From assembly GCA_041639705.1 (NCBI GenBank), contig JBEQBT010000098.1, forward strand, positions 1-11,276: a DNA stretch of 11,276 nt, in the 5' to 3' direction. Made by a program: the position numbers and the translations under genes. The first letter of the stretch is position 1, and each line of letters starts with the position of its first letter. Below are positions 1 through 6,836 of the stretch, one piece after another. This DNA comes from JARDZI01 sp041639705 (GTDB lineage: Bacteria; Bacillota; Clostridia; Clostridiales; Caloramatoraceae). Under the pieces are notes generated by a model. It did no database searches. It was given only the letters and a program-made list of their open reading frames with translations, and was not told the origin of the DNA.

Positions 1-55
1 AAACATAGGTAATTTCATAGTAAATAAAATAAGTAGAAAATAAGGAGGAATATTA

Positions 56-895
56 ATGAAAAAAATATCAAAGGTTTTAGCAATTTTATTAACATTTACA
101 TTACTTTTTACAGCATGCCAATCAAAATCAAATTCAACAGGTGATTCAAACAAAGACACAACAACAAAAACAGAAAATAAAAAACTTGTGGTTGGAGCTA
201 CTCCTCTACCACATGCTGAGATATTAAACTTCGTAAAGCCACTACTTGAAGCTAAGGGCATTACCCTTGAAGTTAAGGAATTTACAGACTATGTAACTCC
301 AAATATTGCACTTAATGATAAGCAGCTTGATGCAAACTTCTTCCAGCACGTGCCTTACATGGAGTCATTCGCCAAGGAAAAGAACTTGCAATTAATTGCT
401 GCAGTAAAGGTTCACGTAGAACCAATGGCTGCTTATTCCTCAAAAATAAAGTCTGTAGATGAATTAAAGGATGGAGCAACTATTGCAGTTCCTAATGATG
501 CTACAAATGAAGGAAGGGCATTGCTGCTACTTCAAAAACAGGGATTAATAAAGCTAAAGGATGCTTCAAATCTTAGCCAGACTCCAAAGGATATTGTTGA
601 AAACCCAAAGAATCTTAAGTTTAGCGAACTTGAAGCAGCACAGCTTCCAAGGGTTCTAGTTGATGTAGACTTAGCAGTAATCAATACTAACTATGCTCTA
701 GAAGCAAAACTAAACCCTGTAAAGGATGCACTTTTCATAGAAGATGGTGATTCACCATATGCAAATGTCCTAACAGTTAGACCTGATAACCAGAACTCTC
801 CTGAGATACAGGAATTAGTTAAAATATTGAATTCAGAAGAAGTTAGAAAGTTTATAAATGACAAATATCAAGGAGCAATTATACCTGCATTCTAG
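56..895 (+). CDS. metQ: MetQ-type methionine-binding lipoprotein of an ABC transporter (NlpA family)
   Basis: This is a 279-residue extracellular substrate-binding lipoprotein of the NlpA/MetQ family. It would deliver D/L-methionine, or a related amino acid, to a MetNI permease-ATPase. The N-terminus is a lipoprotein signal peptide: basic MKKISK, a hydrophobic stretch, then the lipobox LFTAC with the acylated cysteine at residue 21. A Ser/Thr/Lys-rich linker follows to about residue 43. The mature domain carries the family signatures GATPLPHAEIL (47-57) and NFFQHVPYM (94-102). The ATG has AAGGAGG at 42-48, seven bases upstream. Length is normal for the family. No metN or metI gene lies in the window; they may sit to the left, beyond the edge. 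The gene converges on the oxidoreductase operon. Family assignment is secure; methionine as substrate is the usual inference. Confidence 0.93.
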   Translation: MKKISKVLAILLTFTLLFTACQSKSNSTGDSNKDTTTKTENKKLVVGATPLPHAEILNFVKPLLEAKGITLEVKEFTDYVTPNIALNDKQLDANFFQHVPYMESFAKEKNLQLIAAVKVHVEPMAAYSSKIKSVDELKDGATIAVPNDATNEGRALLLLQKQGLIKLKDASNLSQTPKDIVENPKNLKFSELEAAQLPRVLVDVDLAVINTNYALEAKLNPVKDALFIEDGDSPYANVLTVRPDNQNSPEIQELVKILNSEEVRKFINDKYQGAIIPAF

Positions 896-926
896 AAGAA
901 GACTCTGATCTAAATTGTTAATTTTT

Positions 927-1071
927 GTAGTGGCCCATGTTCCCACATCGGCTTGGCACATTTGCGAACAGGCATTTCTACTATTGATGTACGTTCGATG
1001 AAACCGCTAATACCCTGTCGATGTGGGCATCGACCACTACACTTTGGTGATGTGGGAACATGGACCACTAC
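927..1071. repeat. REP-doublet (BIME-like) element 1, with an extra right-hand REP unit
   Basis: The element begins GTAGTGGC and ends in the complementary CCACTAC. The left unit (927-956) folds as a hairpin with arms around loop TCCC (ATGT/ACAT plus GCC/GGC, one mismatch). The inner right unit (1017-1040), read on the minus strand, is GTAG-TG followed by a perfect 7-bp stem GTCGATG/CATCGAC with loop CCCA. A second right-hand copy follows 31 bp later: ACCACTACACTTTGGTG occurs at 1033-1049 and again at 1064-1080. That outer copy (1049-1072) is complementary to the left end (926-949) at 23 of 24 positions. A GTAG foot next to a hairpin is the hallmark of REP sequences moved by RAYT transposases. 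No protein is expected here; small open frames across it are spurious. Confidence 0.75.
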
Positions 1072-1093
1072 ACTTTGGTGGTATTCGTTATAC

Positions 1094-1130
1094 AGTAAAA
1101 GGCAGGTTGCAATGCAACCTGCCTTTTACT
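1094..1130. terminator. Strong symmetrical intrinsic terminator between convergent metQ and the oxidoreductase operon
   Basis: An 18-bp perfect inverted repeat, AGTAAAAGGCAGGTTGCA and its complement, is separated by a single central base at 1112. A realistic hairpin would have about 16 pairs and a small loop. The GC-rich core GGCAGGTTGC is flanked by AAAA on one side and TTTT on the other, so either strand gives a hairpin followed by a short U tract. It therefore suits both the plus-strand metQ transcript and the minus-strand oxidoreductase transcript. The right arm overlaps the stop codon (1129-1131) of the gamma-subunit gene. Confidence 0.85.
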
Positions 1131-1659
1131 ATTTTACGTACTCTGCACCCTTTTCAAGTGCTCTTTTATTTAAATCATAGAACTGTTCTTTTCCGTGATC
1201 CCTAAGTGCCTTAAGTAGAGCCTCCATTGGCATTATCCCTGTTTTCTCAACAAGTGCTCCAAGTAGTATCATGTTTGCGATTTTAGTTGAACCAACTTCT
1301 TCTGCAGCAGTTTGTGCAGGAATTTTTATAACCTCAATATCAGTTCTAACTGGTTCTCTGTTAACCAGGTCACTGTCCATTATTAAAACTCCTCCTGGAA
1401 CAACTATCGATTCAAATTTATCAAGTGAAGGTCTGTTCAAAACAACAACAGATGTTGCATCAGTTACTAGAGGTGAGCCTATGTATTCATCGCTTACAAT
1501 AACTGAACAGTTTGATGTGCCTCCACGCATTTCAGGACCATATGATGGTAACCATGACACATTTAGATTTTCATCTAAACCAGCATATGCAAGGAATTTA
1601 CCCATTGATAGTATTCCCTGACCACCGAAACCAGCAAATATTACTTCCTGATGTGCCAT
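1129..1659 (-). CDS. 2-oxoacid:ferredoxin oxidoreductase, gamma subunit (VorC/KorC type)
   Basis: This 176-residue protein is the gamma subunit of a four-subunit 2-oxoacid:acceptor oxidoreductase. The gamma domain helps bind CoA and completes the catalytic heterotetramer in the cytoplasm. Signatures seen are GFGGQG (10-15) at the N-terminus and the downstream YGPEMRGGTSNC segment, both typical of the POR gamma family. The start ATG lies one base after the beta-subunit stop codon. A GGAGGTGA ribosome binding site sits inside the end of the beta gene, which indicates translational coupling. It is the last gene of the operon, and its stop codon overlaps the terminator hairpin. Length is normal. 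Symbols differ between naming schemes (vorC, korC, porG), so none is given. Confidence 0.92.
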   Translation of the reverse strand: MAHQEVIFAGFGGQGILSMGKFLAYAGLDENLNVSWLPSYGPEMRGGTSNCSVIVSDEYIGSPLVTDATSVVVLNRPSLDKFESIVVPGGVLIMDSDLVNREPVRTDIEVIKIPAQTAAEEVGSTKIANMILLGALVEKTGIMPMEALLKALRDHGKEQFYDLNKRALEKGAEYVK

Positions 1660-1660
1660 G

Positions 1661-2413
1661 CTACTTCACCTCCCCAGTTGTTATATCCTTTTTAATTCCC
1701 AATGGATAATATGGAATCATGTTTTCTCTTAACCATTCCATTGATTCAAGTGGTGAAAGTCCCCAGTTCGTTGGGCAAATTGAAAGAACTTCAACCATTG
1801 TAAAGCCTTCACCCTTGATCTGAAGTTCAAAGGCTTTTTTAATAGCCTTTTTAGCCTTTAATATATTTGGTACACTATCAGTGGATACTCTTTCAACATA
1901 TACAGCACCATCAAGAGTTGAAATCATTTCTGATACTCTTATAGGATATCCAGCCATTTTTACATCCCTTCCATATGGAGTGGTTTCTGTAACCTGTCCA
2001 GGAAGTGTTGTTGGAGCCATTTGTCCACCTGTCATGCCATAAATTGCATTATTAACAAATATAGTAGTTATTCTTTCTCCTCTTGCAGCAGCATGAACTA
2101 TTTCTGCAGTACCAATAGCAGCAAGGTCTCCATCCCCTTGATATGTAAACACTACTTTATCTGGAAGGGATCTTTTAATACCTGTTGCAACAGCTGGTGC
2201 TCTGCCATGGGCTGCTTCAAACATATCACATGCAAAATATTCATATGCAAGTACTGAACATCCAACAGGAGCAACCCCTATTGTCTTGTCCAAAACACCA
2301 AGTTCAACTAATGCTTCACCTACAAGTCTGTGAATAATACCATGGGTACATCCAGGACAGTAGTGAGTGGACACATCTAATAAACCCTTTGTAGGTTCAA
2401 ATACAACTGCCAT
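1661..2413 (-). CDS. 2-oxoacid:ferredoxin oxidoreductase, beta (TPP-binding) subunit
   Basis: This 250-residue protein is the thiamine-diphosphate and [4Fe-4S] subunit that decarboxylates the 2-oxoacid. The ThDP/Mg2+ motif is seen as GDGDLAAIG (93-101) followed by NN at 121-122. Four cysteines match the known cluster ligands of this family: C19 and C22 in CPGC, C52 in VGCSV, and C213 in CPTNWG. The start codon overlaps the alpha-subunit stop by one base (TAATG), and a GGAGGTG site lies within the alpha gene, so the two are translationally coupled. Together with the separate alpha, gamma and ferredoxin genes this gives the complete four-gene VOR/KOR layout. Isovalerate/isobutyrate-type oxoacids are favoured over 2-oxoglutarate because of the neighbouring ptb and buk genes, but sequence alone does not settle it. 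Confidence 0.92.
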   Translation of the reverse strand: MAVVFEPTKGLLDVSTHYCPGCTHGIIHRLVGEALVELGVLDKTIGVAPVGCSVLAYEYFACDMFEAAHGRAPAVATGIKRSLPDKVVFTYQGDGDLAAIGTAEIVHAAARGERITTIFVNNAIYGMTGGQMAPTTLPGQVTETTPYGRDVKMAGYPIRVSEMISTLDGAVYVERVSTDSVPNILKAKKAIKKAFELQIKGEGFTMVEVLSICPTNWGLSPLESMEWLRENMIPYYPLGIKKDITTGEVK

Positions 2414-3486
2414 TATTTTGCACCTCCCACAACAGCCTTTATTTTCTTTGCTATTTCAGCTGGTGTTGGAACCATTCCGCCTGATCTTCCATAGAAATGT
2501 ACTGGCTTTCTTCCGTTTACTGCAAGTGCAACATCTTGAACCATTTGTCCTTCACTTAACTCAACTGAAATAAAACCATTTTTTGTTTTATTTATTACCT
2601 CATCAAATGCTTTTGTAGGGAATGGCCATAATGTAATAGGTCTAATCAACCCTATATTTATTCCATCCTTCTGAAGCATCTTAATTGAGTTTTTGCATAT
2701 TCTTGCAACAGTTCCATATGCCACAATTACTAAGTCTACATCCTTGTCACAGTTATAGATTTCGTACCTTACTTCATTCTTTTTTATTTCAGCATATTTT
2801 TTCTGAAGCTTTTTGTTGTGATTCTCAAGTTCCTCAGGCTTTAGATATAGAGAATTAATTACATGGTGCTCTTTTCTACCATTAAATCCGCTTGCTTCCC
2901 AGGTTTCCTTTGATGGTAGGTATCGCCCTTCTTTCTTCTTGAATTCAACAGGCTCCATCATCTGTCCTAGCATTCCATCTCCCATAATCATTACAGGGTT
3001 TCTATAATAGTCTGCAACATCAAATGCTTCCTGCATAAGATCAGCCATTTCCTGTACTGATGCTGGAGCAAATACCACAAGATTAAAGTCTCCATGTCCT
3101 CCGCCTTTAGTTGCCTGGAAATAATCTGACTGGGCAGGCTGAATACCACCAAGTCCAGGGCCTCCTCTAACAATGTTAACAATAACACAGGGAAGCTCTG
3201 CTCCAGCGATATATGAAATTCCTTCTGACTTTAAACTTATTCCTGGGCTAGAGGAGGATGTTATAACTCTTACTCCTGCTCCTGCTGCACCATATACCAT
3301 ATTTATTGCAGCTACTTCACTTTCTGCTTGCAAAAACACCCTACCAATTTTAGGCATCTTTCTTGCCATATAAGCAGCTAATTCTGTCTGTGGTGTAATC
3401 GGGTATCCAAAAAAACACTGGCAGCCTGCTTGGATAGCAGCTTCCCCTAATGCTTCGTTACCCTTCATTAAAACCTTTTCTGACAT
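2413..3486 (-). CDS. vorB: 2-oxoacid:ferredoxin oxidoreductase, alpha subunit (3-methyl-2-oxobutanoate dehydrogenase VorB type)
   Basis: This 357-residue protein is the alpha subunit, combining the pyrimidine-binding domain (about 1-240) with a C-terminal transketolase-C-like domain (about 255-350). Family motifs include GYPITP (27-32), the QAESE segment with E55 and E57, SSSSPGISL (77-85) and RGGPGLGG (107-114). With the beta subunit it forms the ThDP active site converting a 2-oxoacid plus CoA to acyl-CoA, CO2 and reduced ferredoxin. The ATG is preceded by TAGGAGGT at good spacing, and the upstream ferredoxin-subunit stop is 21 bp away. The sequence resembles proteins usually named VorB (2-oxoisovalerate specific). 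KorA, acting on 2-oxoglutarate, is the main alternative. The symbol follows common database naming for the roughly 350-residue subunit. Confidence 0.9.
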   Translation of the reverse strand: MSEKVLMKGNEALGEAAIQAGCQCFFGYPITPQTELAAYMARKMPKIGRVFLQAESEVAAINMVYGAAGAGVRVITSSSSPGISLKSEGISYIAGAELPCVIVNIVRGGPGLGGIQPAQSDYFQATKGGGHGDFNLVVFAPASVQEMADLMQEAFDVADYYRNPVMIMGDGMLGQMMEPVEFKKKEGRYLPSKETWEASGFNGRKEHHVINSLYLKPEELENHNKKLQKKYAEIKKNEVRYEIYNCDKDVDLVIVAYGTVARICKNSIKMLQKDGINIGLIRPITLWPFPTKAFDEVINKTKNGFISVELSEGQMVQDVALAVNGRKPVHFYGRSGGMVPTPAEIAKKIKAVVGGAK

Positions 3487-3507
3487 TAAGCTTACCTCCT
3501 ATCCAAA

Positions 3508-3717
3508 CTATTTTTCAACCCTGATTACTAAATCAGGGCAAATTCTAGCACATGAAGCACATCCGATACATTTTTCCATTTTCTTTTCAGTAACATTTGC
3601 TGGATGATACCCCTTAACATTAAGCTTTTCATCAAATTCAATTATTTTTACTGGACAAACTGAGATACAATGACCGCAGCCTTTACATCTGTCCTCTCTA
3701 AAAAAAACTCTTGCCAT
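3508..3717 (-). CDS. 2-oxoacid:ferredoxin oxidoreductase, delta subunit (2x[4Fe-4S] ferredoxin)
   Basis: This 69-residue ferredoxin-like subunit passes electrons from the catalytic subunits to soluble ferredoxin. Two complete CxxCxxCxxxCP motifs are seen, with cysteines at 11, 14, 17 and 21, and at 50, 53, 56 and 60, so it should hold two [4Fe-4S] clusters. It is the first gene of the operon. An in-frame GTG at 3729 would add four residues (MRLP), but AAGGAGG lies directly against that GTG with no spacer. The ATG at 3717 has GTGAGG about six bases upstream and AAGGAGG twelve upstream, so the ATG is preferred. Equivalent subunits are called vorD, korD or porD. Confidence 0.9.
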   Translation of the reverse strand: MARVFFREDRCKGCGHCISVCPVKIIEFDEKLNVKGYHPANVTEKKMEKCIGCASCARICPDLVIRVEK

Positions 3718-3749
3718 AGGCAACCTCACCCTCCTTAAAAAGGTTATGT

Positions 3750-3788
3750 TTTATATAAAAGAATCAAGTTTTCACAAGGATTCTTTTA
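3750..3788 (-). promoter_or_regulatory. Candidate promoter and overlapping 10-bp inverted repeat for the oxidoreductase operon
   Basis: On the minus strand, TTGTGA (3777-3772) and TATAAA (3755-3750) are separated by 16 bp, a fair sigma-A-like match placed about 33 bp before the ferredoxin-subunit start. A 10-bp inverted repeat, TAAAAGAATC / GATTCTTTTA (3756-3765 and 3779-3788, 13-base spacer), spans the -35 box and spacer. It could be an operator. Alternatively it is a weak terminator-like hairpin, since each arm ends in a T run. The promoter is inferred by eye. Confidence 0.4.
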
Positions 3789-3822
3789 AACTAATTTAGT
3801 AGTATGCAATCAAAGCAATTCT

Positions 3823-3936
3823 GTAGTGGCCGCTGCCCACAGCGGCTTGGGGTATCTACAATTTAAAATATATCTACAACTAATGTCAGTTAGCCATAAA
3901 TGATAATTTCCTGTCAATGTGGGCATCGACCACTAC
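3823..3936. repeat. REP-doublet (BIME-like) element 2, 114 bp
   Basis: This is a second copy of the element at 927-1040, with exactly the same 114-bp span from GTAG to CTAC. The left unit forms a perfect 7-bp hairpin GCCGCTG/CAGCGGC with loop CCCA. The right unit, read on the minus strand, has stem TCGATG/CATTGA (one G-T pair) and loop CCCA. The right 28 bases (3910-3937) match 1014-1041 with one difference. The left stem differs entirely from that of element 1 yet remains paired between the shared flanks GTAGTGGC and CGGCTTGG. The interior is diverged but in register: 3870-3891 matches 974-995 at 16 of 22 bases. It lies between the ATPase stop and the oxidoreductase promoter. Confidence 0.75.
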
Positions 3937-4002
3937 AGCGCTTTATTACTTTAAATTTACATAATATTCATTAAGTCCCTAACAATTATAGCAGATTTTT
4001 TT

Positions 4003-4677
4003 TCATATTAAATCCCTGTTCCATGGTGGAAGCATAAATATTTTTATTGGAAATATTTTGCCATCAATCTCGTTTGTTATTTTACTTACTAAATCTTCTC
4101 TTACTGCTGTAAATTTAATTGGAATACCAGTTCTTTTCGATACTTCCTTTACTACTTTTTGCCCATATATTATATCTTCTATTTCAGTTTCGTATGACAT
4201 ATTAGAATTATTAATTAGATATTTTACTTTGAGCCTAGATGCGACCTCAATTTCTTTTATATATTGAATCACTCCATCTGCATCGGAAGTATTGGGTCTT
4301 GTAGTATTAACTACAAAATACATGTCATACTCTTCTTTACTAAAATACCTGTTATATTGTCCAATAGCTACAGCTCCCTGGTCATCTCCTCCAACATCTA
4401 ATACTACCTCATAGGATTTATCATCAAAAACTGCAAGGGTATTAAGAGGTATGGTTCCAAGCTCTGCATTTGCATATTCCTTTGGTGTGGCAATTAGTCT
4501 AATACCTTCAGTTTCTAAAAATTCCTTCTCATCTCTTGTACAAAAATATGGGTTAACAATATCCAAATCAGCTATGCATACCTTTTTGCCTTCCCTGGCA
4601 AGCTTAAGTGCATAATTAATTGATATTTCAGTTTTTCCACTTCCAAAATGTCCTGTAAATACTCTAATTCTAGACAT
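4003..4677 (-). CDS. MinD/ParA/CobQ-like P-loop ATPase of unknown function
   Basis: This 224-residue cytoplasmic P-loop NTPase belongs to the SIMIBI class. The Walker A motif GHFGSGKT covers residues 9-16. IADLDIVNPYF (36-46) occupies the position of the second, aspartate-bearing motif of MinD/ParA proteins. VVLDVGGDDQG (91-101) resembles the Walker B/switch region, and LINNSN (155-160) is a likely base-recognition segment. There is no signal peptide or membrane segment. The start follows the buk1 stop by 8 bp with a GTGAGGAT site in the gap, so the gene is almost certainly cotranscribed with buk1. Relatives act in partitioning, metal-cluster assembly or metallocentre insertion. A role in maturing or organising the acyl-CoA/oxidoreductase enzymes is speculation. 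The specific function is not recognised. Confidence 0.8.
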   Translation of the reverse strand: MSRIRVFTGHFGSGKTEISINYALKLAREGKKVCIADLDIVNPYFCTRDEKEFLETEGIRLIATPKEYANAELGTIPLNTLAVFDDKSYEVVLDVGGDDQGAVAIGQYNRYFSKEEYDMYFVVNTTRPNTSDADGVIQYIKEIEVASRLKVKYLINNSNMSYETEIEDIIYGQKVVKEVSKRTGIPIKFTAVREDLVSKITNEIDGKIFPIKIFMLPPWNRDLI

Positions 4678-4685
4678 ATCCTCAC

Positions 4686-5753
4686 CTATTTATATTCCTT
4701 TGCTTTTTCTTCCCCTAATAGAACTCTAAGTCCTCCTTCAGCAAGCGCAAGAAGTTCATCCTCACCTGGGTAGACTATAACTTTTCCAATAAATGATACT
4801 CTTTCTCTAATCCATTCAACATATTCCTTTCCATATGCAAGTCCACCGGTTAATATAATTGCGTCGACTTCTCCCTTTAATACTGCAGCACAAGCTCCTA
4901 TTTCCTTTGCTACTTGGTATGCCATAGCCTTATATATCAACTCAGCTTTCCTATTACCCTCTTTAACCATCTTTTCAACTTCTCTTGCATCATTTGTATT
5001 TAGGTAAGCAACAAATCCACCCTTACCCGTAATTTTCTTTTTCATCTCATCTAATGTATATTTCCCTGAATAGCACAGCTTCATAAGTGCAGCAACAGGT
5101 AAGGTACCTGTTCTTTCAGGTGAAAATGGACCTTCTCCATCTAGTGCATTGTTTACATCTATAATTCTGCCCCTTTTGTGGGCACCTACTGATATTCCTC
5201 CACCCATGTGAGCAACTATAAGGTTTATATCCTCATATTTAGTTCCATTTTCTTTTGCATATTTCCTTGCCATTGCCTTTTGATTTAATGGATGAGAGAT
5301 ACATATTCTTTGAATTTCAGGCATACCGGAAATTCTTGCTATATCCTCCATTTCATCAACAACAACAGGGTCAATAATGAATGAAGGTATGTTCAATGGT
5401 TTTGCTATTTCATGGGCTATTATTCCTCCAAGGTTTGATGCATGTTGTCCCTGAACTCCAATTTTCAAATCCTCAAGCATTCTTTCATTAACAGCATAGG
5501 TTCCACCCTCAATTGGTTTTAGCAAGCCGCCTCTTCCAACAACAGCATTAATGGATTTTATATCGATTCCATTTTCCGTAACTGACTTCAATATAACTTC
5601 TTTCCTAAAGTCATACTGCTCAAATATGGTTTTGTAATTAGCTATTTCTTCCGCTGAGTGTCTTAAGGTTTTCTCAAATACAGGTGTAGTTCCATCATAC
5701 ACTCCTATTTTAGTTGAAGTTGAGCCTGGATTTATAATTAACATTCTAAACAT
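4686..5753 (-). CDS. buk: Butyrate kinase 1 (butyrate/branched-chain fatty acid kinase)
   Basis: This 355-residue member of the acetokinase family converts butyryl phosphate, or a branched acyl phosphate, plus ADP to the acid and ATP. Motifs seen are INPGSTSTK (7-15, phosphate binding), GRGG (73-76), HASNLGG (104-110), AHMGGGISVG (181-190) and DGEGPFSPERTG (205-216). Starts farther upstream are possible in frame, but AAGGAGG at 5761-5767 is seven bases before the ATG at 5753, which decides the start. Length is typical. It is separated from ptb by 171 bp holding a REP-like element and is followed at 8 bp by the ATPase gene. A second paralogue lies on the other side of ptb. Butyrate and isobutyrate/isovalerate kinases cannot be told apart by eye. 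Confidence 0.92.
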   Translation of the reverse strand: MFRMLIINPGSTSTKIGVYDGTTPVFEKTLRHSAEEIANYKTIFEQYDFRKEVILKSVTENGIDIKSINAVVGRGGLLKPIEGGTYAVNERMLEDLKIGVQGQHASNLGGIIAHEIAKPLNIPSFIIDPVVVDEMEDIARISGMPEIQRICISHPLNQKAMARKYAKENGTKYEDINLIVAHMGGGISVGAHKRGRIIDVNNALDGEGPFSPERTGTLPVAALMKLCYSGKYTLDEMKKKITGKGGFVAYLNTNDAREVEKMVKEGNRKAELIYKAMAYQVAKEIGACAAVLKGEVDAIILTGGLAYGKEYVEWIRERVSFIGKVIVYPGEDELLALAEGGLRVLLGEEKAKEYK

Positions 5754-5815
5754 GCAATTTCCTCCTTCATGTGATAACAAAAGTGTAATACATTATAACC
5801 CCGTCAAATAACCTC

Positions 5816-5911
5816 GTAGTGGCGAATAGTGTTCGCCCCTTATTGTGCATTGTTAGTCATAGGACAACCTAAATCCTTGGTACCCTGCGGGCGAACACTG
5901 TTCGCCCCTAC
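5816..5911. repeat. REP-doublet (BIME-like) element 3, GGCGAA/TTCGCC stem type
   Basis: This 96-bp element starts GTAGTGGCGAA and ends TTCGCCCCTAC. The left hairpin is GGCGAA/TTCGCC with loop TAGTG (5821-5837). The right hairpin is GGGCGAA/TTCGCCC with loop CACTG (5889-5907). Read inward from each end both units have a GTAG foot (GTAGTGG and GTAGGGG). The stem sequence differs from elements 1 and 2, but the layout is the same, and TACCCTG before the right hairpin is shared with element 1. It lies between ptb and buk1 and could cause partial termination or RNA processing between them; that role is inferred. Confidence 0.75.
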
Positions 5912-5924
5912 AATAACTGACACC

Positions 5925-6836
5925 TTAATGCTTACTTTGCCCTGCTGCAAGTGATGCAAGCGCTATTGAGTACATTTTACTCTCATGACTGTCTGACCTG
6001 GAGGTAAGTATAACTGGAGCAGCTGCCCCCGCAAGTATCCCTCCGTTTTTAGCATTTGAAGTATATGTTAATGTTTTATACATTACATTTCCTGTTTCAA
6101 TATTCGGAACAAGTATGATATCTGCTTTACCTGCAACTTGGCTCTTTATTCCCTTATGTTCTGCTGCTTCCTCAGAAATAGCATTATCTATTGCAAATGG
6201 TCCATCAACTATACAGTCTTTAATTTGCCCTCTGTCATTCATCTTAGAAAGCACTGCTGCATCAAGTGTAGGCTGCATATCAGGATTTACTACCTCCACT
6301 GCCGCAATAACTGCAACCTTTGGCATGTCTATTCCTATTGCCCTTGCAATTCCAACTGCATTTTCAAGTATCTGCTTCTTAGTCATAAGGTCAGGGGCTA
6401 TGTTCATTGCTGCATCTGTTACTATAATTATTCTTTGAAGTGCAGGAACTTCAAATACAGCAATATGGGATAAAACCTTCCCTGTCCTTAGTCCCTTTTC
6501 CTTGTCTAGAACTGCCCTTAAAAAAGTTGCTGTATCAACGAGTCCCTTCATAACCATGTCTGCATTTCCCGATGAAACAAGTTCAACGGCTATTTTCGCA
6601 GCCTGTGCATTATCAGGCTCATCTATAATTTCAAATTGGTTAATATTTAACCCTATAGCAACTGCAGCTTCTTCTATTTTTGCTCTTTCTCCAACAAGTA
6701 TTGCATCTGCAATGCCCATTTTCTTAGCATCCCTTATAGCCTCAAGCACTGGCTCATCCTGAGCCACTGCAACAGCGACCTTTTTTATACCATTTGTCTT
6801 TACTCTATTTAATATTTCATCAAAACTCTTTATCAT
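5925..6836 (-). CDS. ptb: Phosphate butyryltransferase (phosphotransbutyrylase)
   Basis: This 303-residue enzyme of the phosphate acetyl/butyryltransferase family exchanges CoA for phosphate on butyryl-CoA or branched acyl-CoA. The product, acyl phosphate, feeds the flanking kinases. Family segments seen are MVMKGLVDTATFLRAVL (94-110), VTDAAMNIAPDL (139-150) and the C-terminal SRSDS...K block (279-287). The ATG overlaps the buk2 stop codon (ATGA), and GAGGTGA in the end of buk2 serves as ribosome binding site, so the two genes are translationally coupled. The gene order buk-ptb-buk is unusual; ptb-buk is the common pair. Length is normal for Ptb rather than the longer Pta. Confidence 0.93.
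   Translation of the reverse strand: MIKSFDEILNRVKTNGIKKVAVAVAQDEPVLEAIRDAKKMGIADAILVGERAKIEEAAVAIGLNINQFEIIDEPDNAQAAKIAVELVSSGNADMVMKGLVDTATFLRAVLDKEKGLRTGKVLSHIAVFEVPALQRIIIVTDAAMNIAPDLMTKKQILENAVGIARAIGIDMPKVAVIAAVEVVNPDMQPTLDAAVLSKMNDRGQIKDCIVDGPFAIDNAISEEAAEHKGIKSQVAGKADIILVPNIETGNVMYKTLTYTSNAKNGGILAGAAAPVILTSRSDSHESKMYSIALASLAAGQSKH

Noticed and set aside
927..1080. CRISPR array.
   Set aside because: The repeats are inverted hairpin pairs with only one direct duplication, with no series of equal-sized repeats and spacers and no cas genes nearby.
953..1205. Two overlapping short plus-strand reading frames downstream of metQ.
   Set aside because: They run through the REP repeats and the terminator into the antisense of the gamma-subunit gene, lack ribosome binding sites, and have a composition that simply reflects the repeat.
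3718..3729. GTG start of the ferredoxin subunit at 3729.
   Set aside because: AAGGAGG abuts this GTG with no spacing; the ATG at 3717 has a suitably placed site.
3985..4012. Minus-strand extended -10 (TGC-TATAAT) after the ATPase gene as an alternative promoter for the oxidoreductase operon.
   Set aside because: The -35 match (TTTAAT) is poor and it would leave a leader of about 260 bases containing the REP element. It was kept out of the feature list, although it remains possible.
6115..6438. Plus-strand reading frames inside ptb and similar antisense frames in the other minus-strand genes.
   Set aside because: They are antisense shadows of well-supported conserved genes, with low-complexity composition and no start signals.
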